Assembly (NCBI GenBank): GCA_045589955.1
Contig: JAZNQD010000032.1
Span: 1-54,679 of the forward strand
Direction: 5' to 3'
Source: CAJGCS01 sp045589955
GTDB taxonomy: Bacteria > Bacillota_I > Bacilli_A > ML615J-28 > CAG-313
DNA length: 54,679 bases
The notes beneath the pieces were generated by a model, which did not search any database, was not told the DNA's origin, and saw nothing but the letters and a program-made list of their open reading frames with translations. Of the stretch, positions 1 to 8,521 are shown in pieces; positions within the stretch are counted from its first letter, which is position 1; each line of letters opens with the position of its first letter. The position numbers were made by a program, and so were the translations under genes.

Positions 1-75
1 AAGGACTTACTTGCGGATAAGAAGGATGATGTTGTCGTGAAAGAGGCGGTGATAATTGATGCAAAAGACGAGTAG
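1..75 (+). CDS. terS: Terminase small subunit, C-terminal end (partial copy)
   Basis: Last 24 codons and TAG stop of the small terminase gene, cut by the window edge. The complete gene is at 54023-54613. Reading frame and sequence match exactly through the circular overlap. The stop overlaps the terL start (ATG at 59). Confidence 0.9.
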   Translation, partial: KDLLADKKDDVVVKEAVIIDAKDE

Positions 76-141
76 TGATATTTCACTTAGTGCGGAGATT
101 AAGGACCTCTTAGATAGAGTTGAAGATAAGTCGTGTAAGGA
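1..141. repeat. Left copy of 141-bp terminal overlap
   Basis: Bases 1-141 are identical to 54539-54679. The overlap runs through the 3' end of terS and the 5' end of terL, with no boundary signal of its own. I infer a circular contig whose ends were not trimmed (unit 54,538 bp). A genuine short direct terminal repeat is less likely because of the position inside packaging genes and the length of 141, a common assembler k-mer. Confidence 0.95.
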
Positions 142-1801
142 ATATGTTGATGGGTTGTATACGTTAATGTGTGCGTATGAGGCGGAAGGTCACATTCTTA
201 AGGCTTATGGTGTGTCGAATGAGTTTAAGAAGCGTTATGCGGCGGATGATGAGTTCGTGACGGAGAAGATGATTAGGACGGCGTATGATGTGGCGGCTCG
301 TGCAGGTGATTTTGAGTCTTATTGTATCGCTCTTGAATGGAATCGCCCGATTATGAAGAAGTTTTATATTCCTAGGGCGAAGTTGTTGAAGAAGCACGGG
401 GTTATGAGACTCTTTCAGGACCTGCACGATGATTTGCTTGATTTAGCGGTGTTGAATCTGCCTCCGAGAATTGGGAAAAGTACGATTAGTTTGTTCTTTA
501 TCACGTTTAGAGCGGGGATGTATCCGGATTTGTCGATACTTGGTAATGGTCATAGTACGGCGTTGACTCAGGCGTTTTATAAGGAATTCTTGGATATAGT
601 TACGAGTGATGAGTATAGGTTTAAGGAGATATTTCCTTCGGTTACTTTGGTGACGAAGAATTCGGAGTATAGTTTTGTCGATTTTAATACGGATAAGAGA
701 TTTCATACTTGTATGTTTAAGTCGATTGATGGTGGTACGACGGGTCTTGCGGAAGCATCGAATTTGTTGTATTGCGACGACTTGGTTAAGGATGTTGAGA
801 CGGCGAATTCGAAGGATAGATTGGATAAGTTGTATTATAATTATACATCGACGGTTAAGGATAGAAAGGTCCCTCGTTTGTGTAAAGATGGGGTGTATCG
901 CCCTTGTCCTGAGTTGCACGTTAATACGCCTTGGAGTATTTATGATGTTACGTCTCGTATTATTAAGACGGAGATTGAAAAAGGGAATAATGAGCGTATG
1001 AGAGTTGTGTCGATTCCTTGTTGGGATGAGAATCACGAGAGTAATTTTATGTATGACTTTGGTAAGGGATTTGATGTTGCTTATTATGAGGATATGCAGT
1101 TGGCGGAGGACCCCGTAATATTTAGTGCGAAGTATTTGATGAAGCCGATTGAAAGAGAGGGTCATCCTTTTGAAAGAGACGCACTTACTTATTATACAGA
1201 CTTGCCGGTGGGTACACCTGATATGATTATTGCATATAACGACGTGGCACACGGTGGGGAGGACTTTATGTCAATGCCTATCGCTTATGTATATGGTCGA
1301 GATGTGTATATAGAGGATGTATTGTTTATTCATAACTTCGACGGTGATTTGGTGTCACGACCTCTTGTTTGTGATAAGATTATTGAGCATAAGGTTACGA
1401 GATGTGGATTTGAAAAGAATAACGGTGGAGATTTTTATTCGACACTTATTTCGCAGGATTTGAGGGCACGTAATTATAGATGTAATATCACGGCTCATAA
1501 CGCACCGACGAATAGAAGTAAGTTGGATAGAATCTTGTCGGTTCAAAAAGAGATTAAAGGTGTTGGTGGAATTGATGGTTCATATAGAATGTATTTTAAG
1601 GAGCCTCGACTTGTTAAGAAGAACTCAGAGTATATGGCTTTCTTGGATAATATGTGGACTTGGTCGCAAAAAGAAGGTGCGATTCAGAAGAAGCAACACG
1701 ACGACTCAGTCGATTCATTAGCATCAATGTTAATTAATTTATTAGGGAACTTTTGCGGAGGCGGAGTTAAGTTATATGATATTAGAGAGGCTGGTTATTA
1801 A
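59..1801 (+). CDS. terL: Terminase large subunit
   Basis: ATP-driven DNA packaging motor and headful/site nuclease acting at the portal. The 580-residue product has Walker A PPRIGKST (about residues 135-142), Walker B LLYCDD (about 236-241), and a C-terminal RNase H-like nuclease with acidic residues in IIAYND (about 390-395) and DDSVDS near the end. Start ATG at 59 follows an SD-like GGCGGTGAT; a TTG three bases earlier is possible. The gene overlaps terS by 17 nt and its TAA overlaps the next ATG (TAATG at 1799-1803). Its codons favour G-ending triplets (TCG, ACG, GCG, TTG), unlike the A-rich structural genes that follow. Confidence 0.95.
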   Translation: MQKTSSDISLSAEIKDLLDRVEDKSCKEYVDGLYTLMCAYEAEGHILKAYGVSNEFKKRYAADDEFVTEKMIRTAYDVAARAGDFESYCIALEWNRPIMKKFYIPRAKLLKKHGVMRLFQDLHDDLLDLAVLNLPPRIGKSTISLFFITFRAGMYPDLSILGNGHSTALTQAFYKEFLDIVTSDEYRFKEIFPSVTLVTKNSEYSFVDFNTDKRFHTCMFKSIDGGTTGLAEASNLLYCDDLVKDVETANSKDRLDKLYYNYTSTVKDRKVPRLCKDGVYRPCPELHVNTPWSIYDVTSRIIKTEIEKGNNERMRVVSIPCWDENHESNFMYDFGKGFDVAYYEDMQLAEDPVIFSAKYLMKPIEREGHPFERDALTYYTDLPVGTPDMIIAYNDVAHGGEDFMSMPIAYVYGRDVYIEDVLFIHNFDGDLVSRPLVCDKIIEHKVTRCGFEKNNGGDFYSTLISQDLRARNYRCNITAHNAPTNRSKLDRILSVQKEIKGVGGIDGSYRMYFKEPRLVKKNSEYMAFLDNMWTWSQKEGAIQKKQHDDSVDSLASMLINLLGNFCGGGVKLYDIREAGY

Positions 1802-2568
1802 TGGTCGGAGAAGATACATTATTTTGGACTCGTGATGGGTTTAGGTCGCTCAAAGATTTGGAGATAGGGGATGAAGTGCTTACACAATATGGAGTATTTC
1901 TCCCTATTTTTAGATTGGGTGAATGGAAAGAGGCGAAATATGTCGTTAATGTCGGTTATGATGAAATTTATTGTCGAGATTCATCAATGTTTGTAATTTC
2001 CCCGAAAAAAGGGGTTATGAAATTGGAATCGACAAACGGTTTAGTCGATAAATCCCTCACTGGAGTCGCGATTTGTGACATCGTTTTTGAGACCGGTGGG
2101 AAGAATAATCTAGAGTTAATGCGTAAATCGTACGCATTAGGGTTGAATGTGCCGAAGAAGATTCCGAAGTGGTTGATGGACGCAGGTTTTGATGTTAAAT
2201 GTAATTTCATCGCGGGAATGGTTGACTCGGTTAATGGTAGTTTGTCGAAGACGAATTATTATATCCTTACATCTCGTTACGAAAATGTAATCGAGGACTT
2301 GAAAGTCATCATTAGACTTCTCGGTTGGGTGTATCGCATTAAAGATGAATATACATTATGTGTTTACCCTTATGGACTTATCGACTCTCGTTTCATAAGA
2401 TGTAAAGACCCATATAATAAAAGATTGGGTCATTCGACAGTTGATTATAAGTATCGCATCAACGGAGTGTATAAAGCGAGTGGTGTGAGGTGTCGTGAGG
2501 TGTTTGTTGGGGCACAAGATATGTATGTTCCGTTTGTTGTTGGAAAATCTATGATTCCGATGATGTAA
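1801..2568 (+). CDS. Free-standing Hint/LAGLIDADG intein-like protein
   Basis: A 255-residue product. Residues 3-30 (GEDTLFWTRDG then a DLEIGDEVLTQ core) match block A of the Hint fold of inteins. FIAGMVDSVNGS (about residues 137-148) resembles a LAGLIDADG dodecapeptide, and the following IIRLLGW segment is typical of that endonuclease half. The expected catalytic Cys1 is missing (the chain starts MVGEDT) and no block B histidine is evident, so protein splicing is unlikely. It is translationally coupled to terL by TAATG and shares terL's G-rich codon use. It could be a decayed terminase intein, a homing endonuclease, or a domesticated packaging factor. The family call is fairly sure, the role unknown. 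Confidence 0.6.
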   Translation: MVGEDTLFWTRDGFRSLKDLEIGDEVLTQYGVFLPIFRLGEWKEAKYVVNVGYDEIYCRDSSMFVISPKKGVMKLESTNGLVDKSLTGVAICDIVFETGGKNNLELMRKSYALGLNVPKKIPKWLMDAGFDVKCNFIAGMVDSVNGSLSKTNYYILTSRYENVIEDLKVIIRLLGWVYRIKDEYTLCVYPYGLIDSRFIRCKDPYNKRLGHSTVDYKYRINGVYKASGVRCREVFVGAQDMYVPFVVGKSMIPMM

Positions 2569-2582
2569 ACTTTAACATTTAC

Positions 2583-2611
2583 TTGACATTGGTATGACAC
2601 TTTGATATAAT
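2583..2611 (+). promoter_or_regulatory. Sigma70-type promoter before portal
   Basis: TTGACA at 2583-2588, 17-bp spacer, TATAAT at 2606-2611 with an extended -10 TG one base upstream (TTTGATATAAT). Both hexamers are perfect consensus. The expected start near 2618 leaves a leader of about 20 nt before the portal gene. Confidence 0.9.
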
Positions 2612-2637
2612 TATAGTGATGACAAGGTGGTGATGGT

Positions 2638-4095
2638 ATGGGTAAGAAACCAAAAATAAATTATGGTCGCCAAAGAATCATCTTGGATTATAAAGAGGTA
2701 ACTCCTGAGAACTTTAGAGAAGTATTCGAGTTAGCATTACCTTTCTTCAAGAAAAATAGTAGAGATTGTACTTATTTGATTGATATGTTCTTAGGAAAGC
2801 AGAATATATTAAATAGACCTGCACCTAATACATCAAACATCAACAACACTACTGTTGTTAACTATGCATTTCCGATAACTCGTGAAATTGTAGGTTATAC
2901 ATTTGGTAATCCATTCGAACTCGTTCAAAAGGACCAAAAAGACCAAGACGAAGTTCAAAAATTAGGCGATTATTGCAATTATAAAGATATTTACGCTGTA
3001 GATATATCTACTGCGATATTTTCATCAATATGTGGTTTAGGTTATCAAATAACAATACCTAGTCCAGATATTAAAAAGGATAATATTCCTGATGTACCAT
3101 TAATAATCGATACATTAGACCCTCGTACAACATTCGTAGTACAGAGTACAGATGTGGGCAACCCACAAATAATGTCTTGTATGGTTGTTAGTGATGTACA
3201 TAATAAAGTAAAGAAATATGTTGCTTTTACAGATAAATATAAATTTGTATATGATTCTGTGAAGAACGAATTGAAAGTAGAACCTAACGAAATCGGGCTA
3301 GACCCTATAACAATGGTTGAAAATTCATTGTTACTGACTGGTGACTGGGAACAAGCGATTCCAGTAATGGATGCATTAAACCAAATCACAAGTGATTCGT
3401 TAAATGATATAGAAGGTGCTATTAGAGCGTTATTAGTTCTATTAGGTACTGAACTTGATGACCCATCGACAACTATGCAGACTATTAAAGATAAAAGATT
3501 GTTATCTTTAGCACAACGTGCAGGAACAAGTGGTAATTTGGATGCAAAATTCATATCGCCACAAGTAAATAGTCAAGAAGTTCAAGAAGTTAGGGAATTC
3601 TTAGATAAAGCTAGAAACATAATTACTGGTATCCCAGACAGACAAGCAAATAATGTTGGTGGAGATACAGGTGTGGCTGTTGTTAACCGTAATGGTTGGA
3701 CAGACATTGAAATTGTTGCTAGATTGAAAGAATTATTCTTCAAGAAAATGAAAAGAAAGCAAGTTTCAGTTGCTATTAAAATATTACAAAAATTAGATTT
3801 AATTGCTGACCATTTAAGAGGTATAGATGTAGAAATCAACCTTGGTCGTAATACATTATCTGATTTAAGTAGTAAAGCGTCAGCGTTCTCAACATTAGTT
3901 GCTACAGGTGAAATTGCAACAATAGATGCATTAACATTTGCTGGTTTAACAAATCGTACAAATGAAGTTGTTGAACGTGGTAAAGCAGCTAAAAAAGAGC
4001 GTCTGAAAGAACAAGCTGAATTACAAAAATCACAGGGTACTAAAAAACCTGTTGATAATAAAAAGGAAGAAAAAAGCGGTAATACTGAATCTTAA
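2638..4095 (+). CDS. Portal protein (SPP1 gp6-like)
   Basis: Forms the dodecameric ring at the capsid vertex through which DNA is packaged. The 485-residue length, the position after terL and before scaffold and capsid, and the N-terminal pattern (a short basic lead, PFFKKNSRD, then VNYAFPITREIVGYTFGNP) fit the SPP1 gp6-like portal family. The C-terminal 45 residues are highly charged, Lys/Glu-rich. SD AAGGTGG ends 7 nt before the ATG. First gene of the operon driven from 2583. Confidence 0.88.
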   Translation: MGKKPKINYGRQRIILDYKEVTPENFREVFELALPFFKKNSRDCTYLIDMFLGKQNILNRPAPNTSNINNTTVVNYAFPITREIVGYTFGNPFELVQKDQKDQDEVQKLGDYCNYKDIYAVDISTAIFSSICGLGYQITIPSPDIKKDNIPDVPLIIDTLDPRTTFVVQSTDVGNPQIMSCMVVSDVHNKVKKYVAFTDKYKFVYDSVKNELKVEPNEIGLDPITMVENSLLLTGDWEQAIPVMDALNQITSDSLNDIEGAIRALLVLLGTELDDPSTTMQTIKDKRLLSLAQRAGTSGNLDAKFISPQVNSQEVQEVREFLDKARNIITGIPDRQANNVGGDTGVAVVNRNGWTDIEIVARLKELFFKKMKRKQVSVAIKILQKLDLIADHLRGIDVEINLGRNTLSDLSSKASAFSTLVATGEIATIDALTFAGLTNRTNEVVERGKAAKKERLKEQAELQKSQGTKKPVDNKKEEKSGNTES

Positions 4096-4140
4096 TGATT
4101 CATTATTATAAATTTCTCCAAACAGTAGGAGATTTAAATA

Positions 4141-4815
4141 ATGGCTGTCCATCCTCGTCAGAGAAGACGTTTAATCACGATGAGAGAAAGGACTCTAATG
4201 AACGAGTTACAACAATTATTAGGTGATTCTTACAAAGAAGGGATGACAGTTGAAGAAATCAACAATGCACTTCAAGGTAAGAAATTCGCTGACTTATCTA
4301 CAGGTGCTTATGTAGATAAAAATAAATATGATGCTGACATTAAAGCAAAAGATGCTTTAATCCAAGACAAAGCTAAAGCACTTGCTGAAAAGATGACAGC
4401 AGATGAAAAGGCACAACAAGCACAAATCGAAAAAGATGCTTTAATAGAATCTTTACAAAAACAAATAAGAGATGGTCAAATAAATTCAAGCAAATCAAGT
4501 GCCGAATCTATTATGGCTGAGAGTAAAAACATTCTTGGTATAAAAGATAATGACAATGCTTATGAAGGATTCATTGCTAGTATTGCTAGTGACAATGTTG
4601 AAAATACTAAAACATTAGCTAAATATATCAACCAACTTGTAAAAGATAGTTATGAGAAGGGTAAAAAAGACGCTTCACACGACAATCTTGGTAAATTTTC
4701 TAAGGATATTAGTACAGGTGGTTCAAAAGACGGTGGAGATGTTAACAGTTATGGTCAACAACTTGCTGCTGCTTCTAAAATGAATCAAAATGACCCAAAT
4801 TTATATTTTAAATAA
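4141..4815 (+). CDS. Capsid scaffolding protein
   Basis: A 224-residue, highly charged and predominantly helical protein between portal and capsid, as expected for a scaffold that directs procapsid assembly and is later lost. Residues 55-125 are Lys/Glu/Asp/Ala/Gln-rich coiled coil. The C-terminus (SYGQQLAAASKMNQNDPNLYFK) resembles the capsid-binding tails of Firmicutes phage scaffolds. SD TAGGAG precedes the ATG by 9 nt. It lacks the NLQxFA-type N-terminal motif seen in some Bacillota phage scaffolds. Confidence 0.78.
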   Translation: MAVHPRQRRRLITMRERTLMNELQQLLGDSYKEGMTVEEINNALQGKKFADLSTGAYVDKNKYDADIKAKDALIQDKAKALAEKMTADEKAQQAQIEKDALIESLQKQIRDGQINSSKSSAESIMAESKNILGIKDNDNAYEGFIASIASDNVENTKTLAKYINQLVKDSYEKGKKDASHDNLGKFSKDISTGGSKDGGDVNSYGQQLAAASKMNQNDPNLYFK

Positions 4816-4835
4816 GATGAAAGGAAATGGAAATT

Positions 4836-5189
4836 ATGGTAGAAAAAACAGGAACTTATGGTGTTCGTAAGAATATCTTAATAGGTCAAGAAAGTTATTA
4901 TATAGCATTACCTGCTGTAGTTAGTGGTTCAGCAAATGGTGTAATCAAAGCTGGTCAACCATTAAGCGGTAATATTAAAAAAAGAGATACTGCATTTACT
5001 GCTGTAACAGGTGAAGCTGCTGGTATCTGCTTACACGATGTTAAGTTAGATGCTGAAGGTAAAGGAAACGCTACTCTAGTAATAGCTGGATGCGTAGATT
5101 TACTAAAATTAGAATCAGATGTAGTTACTGCTATTGAAGGTTCTACAGGATTAGATAGAATGATATTTGTAGAAGGGAGTAGATTCTAA
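4836..5189 (+). CDS. Head decoration protein
   Basis: About 117 residues, directly upstream of and overlapping the capsid gene (TAATG at 5187-5191). Small, Gly/Ala/Val-rich and beta-predicted, with segments such as TAFTAVTGEAAGICLHDV typical of capsid-stabilising decoration proteins of the lambda gpD-like position. The ATG at 4836 is preferred over 4827 because SD AAGGAA lies about 8 nt before it. Confidence 0.7.
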   Translation: MVEKTGTYGVRKNILIGQESYYIALPAVVSGSANGVIKAGQPLSGNIKKRDTAFTAVTGEAAGICLHDVKLDAEGKGNATLVIAGCVDLLKLESDVVTAIEGSTGLDRMIFVEGSRF

Positions 5190-6226
5190 TGGATAGTATA
5201 TTTGATTTAGTTACTGCTGCTAATGTTGTTGGTTATTGGATTGAACAAAATGTTAATAAACAACCATTACTAGGAGAAACATTATTCCCATACACTAGAG
5301 AAATCGGTGTTAGATTAGATTGGATTAAAGGTGCTAATAATCAACCAGTTGGTTTAAGATTATCTGCATACGATTCAAAAGCAATACGTAGAGATAGAGA
5401 AGGTATTGAAAGTTATACAACTAAAATGCCATTCTTCAAAGAATCTATGTATATTGATGAAGAAATGCGTCAACAACTAAATACTTTATTACAAACTAAT
5501 AATAGTGCTTTAGTTAATTCTTTAGTAGCTAGAATATTTAGAGACCAAATTAAATTAATCGAAGCTGCTAAAATAACTCTTGAAAGAATGAGAATGGAAG
5601 TTTTAACAAACGGAACAATCACTCTTGCAAGTAATGGACAAGCATATAGCTATGACTTCGGTGTTCCAGCTGCTCAAAAAGCAACTGCTAAGAAGGCTTG
5701 GTCTGATGCTTCTGCTGATGCTGTTGCTGAAATTAATGAAATAGTTTCAACAATGAGAGCTAAAGGTACTGAAATCACTAGAGCTGTATGTAATAGTTCA
5801 GTAATTGAAGACTTAAAGAAAAACACAGCTATTAAGAATCAAATTTATGTTCTAGCTGGTGGAGCAATTTCAAGTATTTCAAGTGCTAAAGTTCTTGAAT
5901 TCTTAAAACAAGAAACAGGAGTTACTTTCTACGCATATGACAATGTTTATGTAAATGAAGCAGGTGCTGCTGTTAAATATGTTGCTGATGATACAGTAGT
6001 ATTCTTACCTGAGGGAACTCTTGGAGAAACTCATATGGGTGTTACTCCAGAAGAATCTGACCTACAAGCATTAGGAACTGCTAACGTTTCAGTTATTGAA
6101 AACGGTATTGCTGTTACTACTTATGGTACAGAAGACCCAGTTAACGTAGAAATGAAAGTATCAATGGTTGGTATGCCTTCATTTGAAAGAGCAAACGAAG
6201 TTTATATTCTAGACACAGCTGCTTAA
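5189..6226 (+). CDS. Major capsid protein (gpE family)
   Basis: The 345-residue length, N-terminal VTAANVVGYWIEQN, central PFFKESMYIDEEMRQQL and later long helix around EINEIVSTMRAKGTEITRA fit the lambda gpE-like (Phage_cap_E) HK97-fold capsid family. It follows scaffold and decoration genes. Codon use is Ala/Thr/Gly-rich and regular, as in a very highly expressed gene. No N-terminal (N/D)IQxFA cleavage-type motif is present. Confidence 0.92.
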   Translation: MDSIFDLVTAANVVGYWIEQNVNKQPLLGETLFPYTREIGVRLDWIKGANNQPVGLRLSAYDSKAIRRDREGIESYTTKMPFFKESMYIDEEMRQQLNTLLQTNNSALVNSLVARIFRDQIKLIEAAKITLERMRMEVLTNGTITLASNGQAYSYDFGVPAAQKATAKKAWSDASADAVAEINEIVSTMRAKGTEITRAVCNSSVIEDLKKNTAIKNQIYVLAGGAISSISSAKVLEFLKQETGVTFYAYDNVYVNEAGAAVKYVADDTVVFLPEGTLGETHMGVTPEESDLQALGTANVSVIENGIAVTTYGTEDPVNVEMKVSMVGMPSFERANEVYILDTAA

Positions 6227-6237
6227 GAGGTGATAAT

Positions 6238-6435
6238 ATGATAAGAATAAGAAAAGATAACGACGAGAAATTAGTTACAAAAGGGGTTTACGAAAACGTT
6301 TTCAAACGTCTAGGTTACGAACTTGTTGAAACGAAAACTAAAGCAAAAGAAGTTGTTGCTAAACCTGTTGTAAAAACAGATGATGAAAAATTAACAGAAA
6401 AGATTGTTAATAAAGATGTTGTACAAGATAAATAA
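6238..6435 (+). CDS. Small charged head protein
   Basis: A 65-residue basic/acidic protein just after the capsid gene with SD GAGGTG. The N-terminal MIRIRKDNDEKLVTKGVYENVFKRLGYEL resembles the short connector-like proteins found after gpE-type capsids; the rest is Lys/Glu/Val low complexity. Function not assigned. Confidence 0.6.
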   Translation: MIRIRKDNDEKLVTKGVYENVFKRLGYELVETKTKAKEVVAKPVVKTDDEKLTEKIVNKDVVQDK

Positions 6436-6697
6436 TAAATACTACATCAAGCGTACTTCTTGTTTTGTTGAAGTTGACTTCGACGTTACTGAAAACGATG
6501 TCATATTAAAACCAACAACAAACAAAATTACAATAAATAAAGAAGTGTCGTATGATGTTGTGTCATACGACGACTTCAAAAAAGAAAAATTATCTGAAAA
6601 GAAAAGTGTTGAATTTGTTGAGGATGAATTTGAAAAACCTAAACAAAAACATACATCTTTTTCTAAGAAAGGTAGTTATTCGAATAAAAAATATTAG
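6416..6697 (+). CDS. Unknown small late protein
   Basis: About 93 residues from ATG 6416, overlapping the preceding gene by 20 nt. The first half is beta-rich with Val/Ile/Asp. The last 30 residues are Lys/Ser/Phe-rich (KPKQKHTSFSKKGSYSNKKY). No family recognised. Position suggests a head or head-tail joining role. Confidence 0.55.
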   Translation: MLYKINNKYYIKRTSCFVEVDFDVTENDVILKPTTNKITINKEVSYDVVSYDDFKKEKLSEKKSVEFVEDEFEKPKQKHTSFSKKGSYSNKKY

Positions 6698-6711
6698 AAG
6701 GGATGATGGAC

Positions 6712-7047
6712 GTGAGAAAGATTGAAGATTTTGCATCAGAGATGCAAATCATCTTAAAAGAAATGGGTTATGAAGCACCTGTTGGTAATACTATCTTACA
6801 GATGGAAATAAAAAATGCTATAGGTGAAATAAACCGTTGTCGTCGTTTCACACCTTCGAATGATGTCTTATACGACATCAAATATGAAGATAAGATTTTA
6901 CCCTTAGCTATAGCAGGTTTCTTGAAAACTGGAGCTGAGGGTGAAACATCTCATTCCGAAAATAACATTACAAGAACATATGAAAATGGTGGAAAATATC
7001 CTGACTCAATGTTAGCCGATATAGTACCACTTGCGAAGTTTAACTAA
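6712..7047 (+). CDS. Head-tail connector (gp6-like adaptor)
   Basis: About 111 residues, mostly helical, in the usual slot for the neck adaptor. The pattern MQIEIKNAIGEINRCRR-like (residues 26-43) followed by PLAIAGFLKTGAEGETSHSENN matches DNA packaging/connector proteins of HK97 gp6 type. GTG 6712 is favoured because AGAAGGG (6696-6702) is 9 nt upstream; ATGs at 6703 and 6706 sit too close to it. Confidence 0.65.
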   Translation: MRKIEDFASEMQIILKEMGYEAPVGNTILQMEIKNAIGEINRCRRFTPSNDVLYDIKYEDKILPLAIAGFLKTGAEGETSHSENNITRTYENGGKYPDSMLADIVPLAKFN

Positions 7048-7406
7048 TGATTAATTTACTTAGAAATAAACGAAAATTATATGTATGTAATGTTAGATTG
7101 GAAAATGATATAAAATTATATGATGAACCAATCGAGTTATTTGAAAATTATCAAGTGACAAACACTAGCGGTAGTCTACAGGCGTTTGGTTTAGATGCGT
7201 ATGAGTATATACGAATAAAAACAAATATATCACACGAAAAGTATTACCATATCGGTGATAGAGTGTATATAAATGTTCAACCACCTAAAACACACGATAA
7301 ATTGTGTAAGGATGCTGATTATGAGGTTTCACAAGAACCGATACCTAGTTTAAACGAAGTTGAAGTTATGTTAAAACGTCGTAGCGGTAAACGTAAAAAT
7401 GGTTAA
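7047..7406 (+). CDS. Head closure / stopper-like protein
   Basis: A 119-residue beta-rich protein starting on the TAATG overlap with the connector. Gene order (adaptor, this, gp10-like, tail terminator) is that of a head-closure protein; the sequence itself is not diagnostic. It overlaps the next gene by 8 nt. Confidence 0.55.
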   Translation: MINLLRNKRKLYVCNVRLENDIKLYDEPIELFENYQVTNTSGSLQAFGLDAYEYIRIKTNISHEKYYHIGDRVYINVQPPKTHDKLCKDADYEVSQEPIPSLNEVEVMLKRRSGKRKNG

Positions 7407-8061
7407 AAAAAGTGAACTTGGTGAATTAGCTGATGATATTAAATATTTGGCTAAAAATTTTCCAAACTATGTAAAAGAATCTGTATATGACGACGCGTCA
7501 TACCTTGGTGAACAAATGTTAGATGGTTACAAAAACTACATCAATATGCACACAAATTATGATTATGATGGTGCGTTTACACATATTTCCAGCAGAGACC
7601 CACAACCCGGAGCTCAAGTGTGGATAATACGAGACAATGAACACGGTATTCGTGTAGGTTTGCGAGGTGATAACGTCGCTTATTATGAATTTGGTACTGG
7701 TAGTATTGGTAAGGGTTTATATCCAGACAATGTTTTACTGAACGAATCGTTATGGCGATATGGTGTTGGACCGAAAATACTACAACACGGAAAATGGAAA
7801 AACGCTCATTTTGATGAGGTTGTTCCGAAGTGGTATAAAACAATGCTTAAAAAAGGTAGTGTTTCTAGAGCTGACACCGTGTGGATGTATAATGGTAGTC
7901 CTAGACGAGGATTATCGCCGGGACAGTTTATTTATGATGCTATTGAGGAATTTGAAACATCGTTAGATGCTTCAGATGACGGTTACATCACAAAAGCGGA
8001 TTACAAACTATCCCGAAAGGGTATATATGGATACGTATCCGCGAGTATTGATAAAAAATGA
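7399..8061 (+). CDS. Neck/minor tail protein (HK97 gp10-like)
   Basis: A 220-residue product whose core GLRGDNVAYYEFGTGSIGKG (about residues 95-114) is the hallmark V.Y..YvEfGtg motif of HK97 gp10-like tail-completion proteins. The position between stopper and tail terminator agrees. The region about 130-190, with several Trp and Tyr residues, looks like an insertion compared with typical 120-150 residue members. Confidence 0.75.
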   Translation: MVKKSELGELADDIKYLAKNFPNYVKESVYDDASYLGEQMLDGYKNYINMHTNYDYDGAFTHISSRDPQPGAQVWIIRDNEHGIRVGLRGDNVAYYEFGTGSIGKGLYPDNVLLNESLWRYGVGPKILQHGKWKNAHFDEVVPKWYKTMLKKGSVSRADTVWMYNGSPRRGLSPGQFIYDAIEEFETSLDASDDGYITKADYKLSRKGIYGYVSASIDKK

Positions 8062-8074
8062 GGAGGTATGCGTT

Positions 8075-8515
8075 ATGTTTGATTTAGATGAAACTTTGTT
8101 ATATCAGTTAAAAGATGATTTACAAAAATTATTTAATGAAACAGAGGGTTATCAAGATACACGTGTGAAAACTTCGTACGACGGTGACTATGAAATATCT
8201 TATCCTCTAATTGAAATACAAGAGTTAACAAACGAAGATGTCGACCAATTCTATGACGGTGCTGAACACGTTATTGATGTTGGATACCAATTCACAATAA
8301 TGGCTGAACAAACAGAGACATTGAGTGCCGAGAGAAATGTTCAAAATATAATAAATATCATAAAAGATTATATGAGAGGTGAGCGTTATCACTCACTACG
8401 AAGATTGGGTGGAAGCCCTATACTATCTTTGACAAATGATAACAACATAATGATTGGTTATATGCGTTACAACGGACGCATAGACATAGATACGAATACA
8501 ATTTATAGGAGGTAA
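8075..8515 (+). CDS. Tail terminator-like protein
   Basis: 146 residues from ATG 8075, chosen because a perfect AGGAGG lies at 8061-8066. The longer open frame upstream runs inside the previous gene. The alpha/beta mix, the segment VIDVGYQFTIMAEQTETLSAERNV and its place just before the tail tube gene fit the gpU-like terminator that caps the tail tube and binds the neck. Confidence 0.65.
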   Translation: MFDLDETLLYQLKDDLQKLFNETEGYQDTRVKTSYDGDYEISYPLIEIQELTNEDVDQFYDGAEHVIDVGYQFTIMAEQTETLSAERNVQNIINIIKDYMRGERYHSLRRLGGSPILSLTNDNNIMIGYMRYNGRIDIDTNTIYRR

Positions 8516-8521
8516 AGAATA

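Noticed and set aside
1..141. Biological direct terminal repeat
   Set aside because: The repeat lies inside terS/terL coding sequence and has a typical assembler k-mer length; an assembly overlap is simpler.
675..1001. Plus-strand ORF in another frame of terL
   Set aside because: No SD and improbable composition; terL motifs cover the region.
443..1252. Long minus-strand ORF opposite terL
   Set aside because: Shadow of terL codon bias; no SD and very basic, Ile/Arg-rich improbable protein.
3045..3554. Minus-strand ORF in the portal gene
   Set aside because: Antisense shadow without SD or recognisable features.
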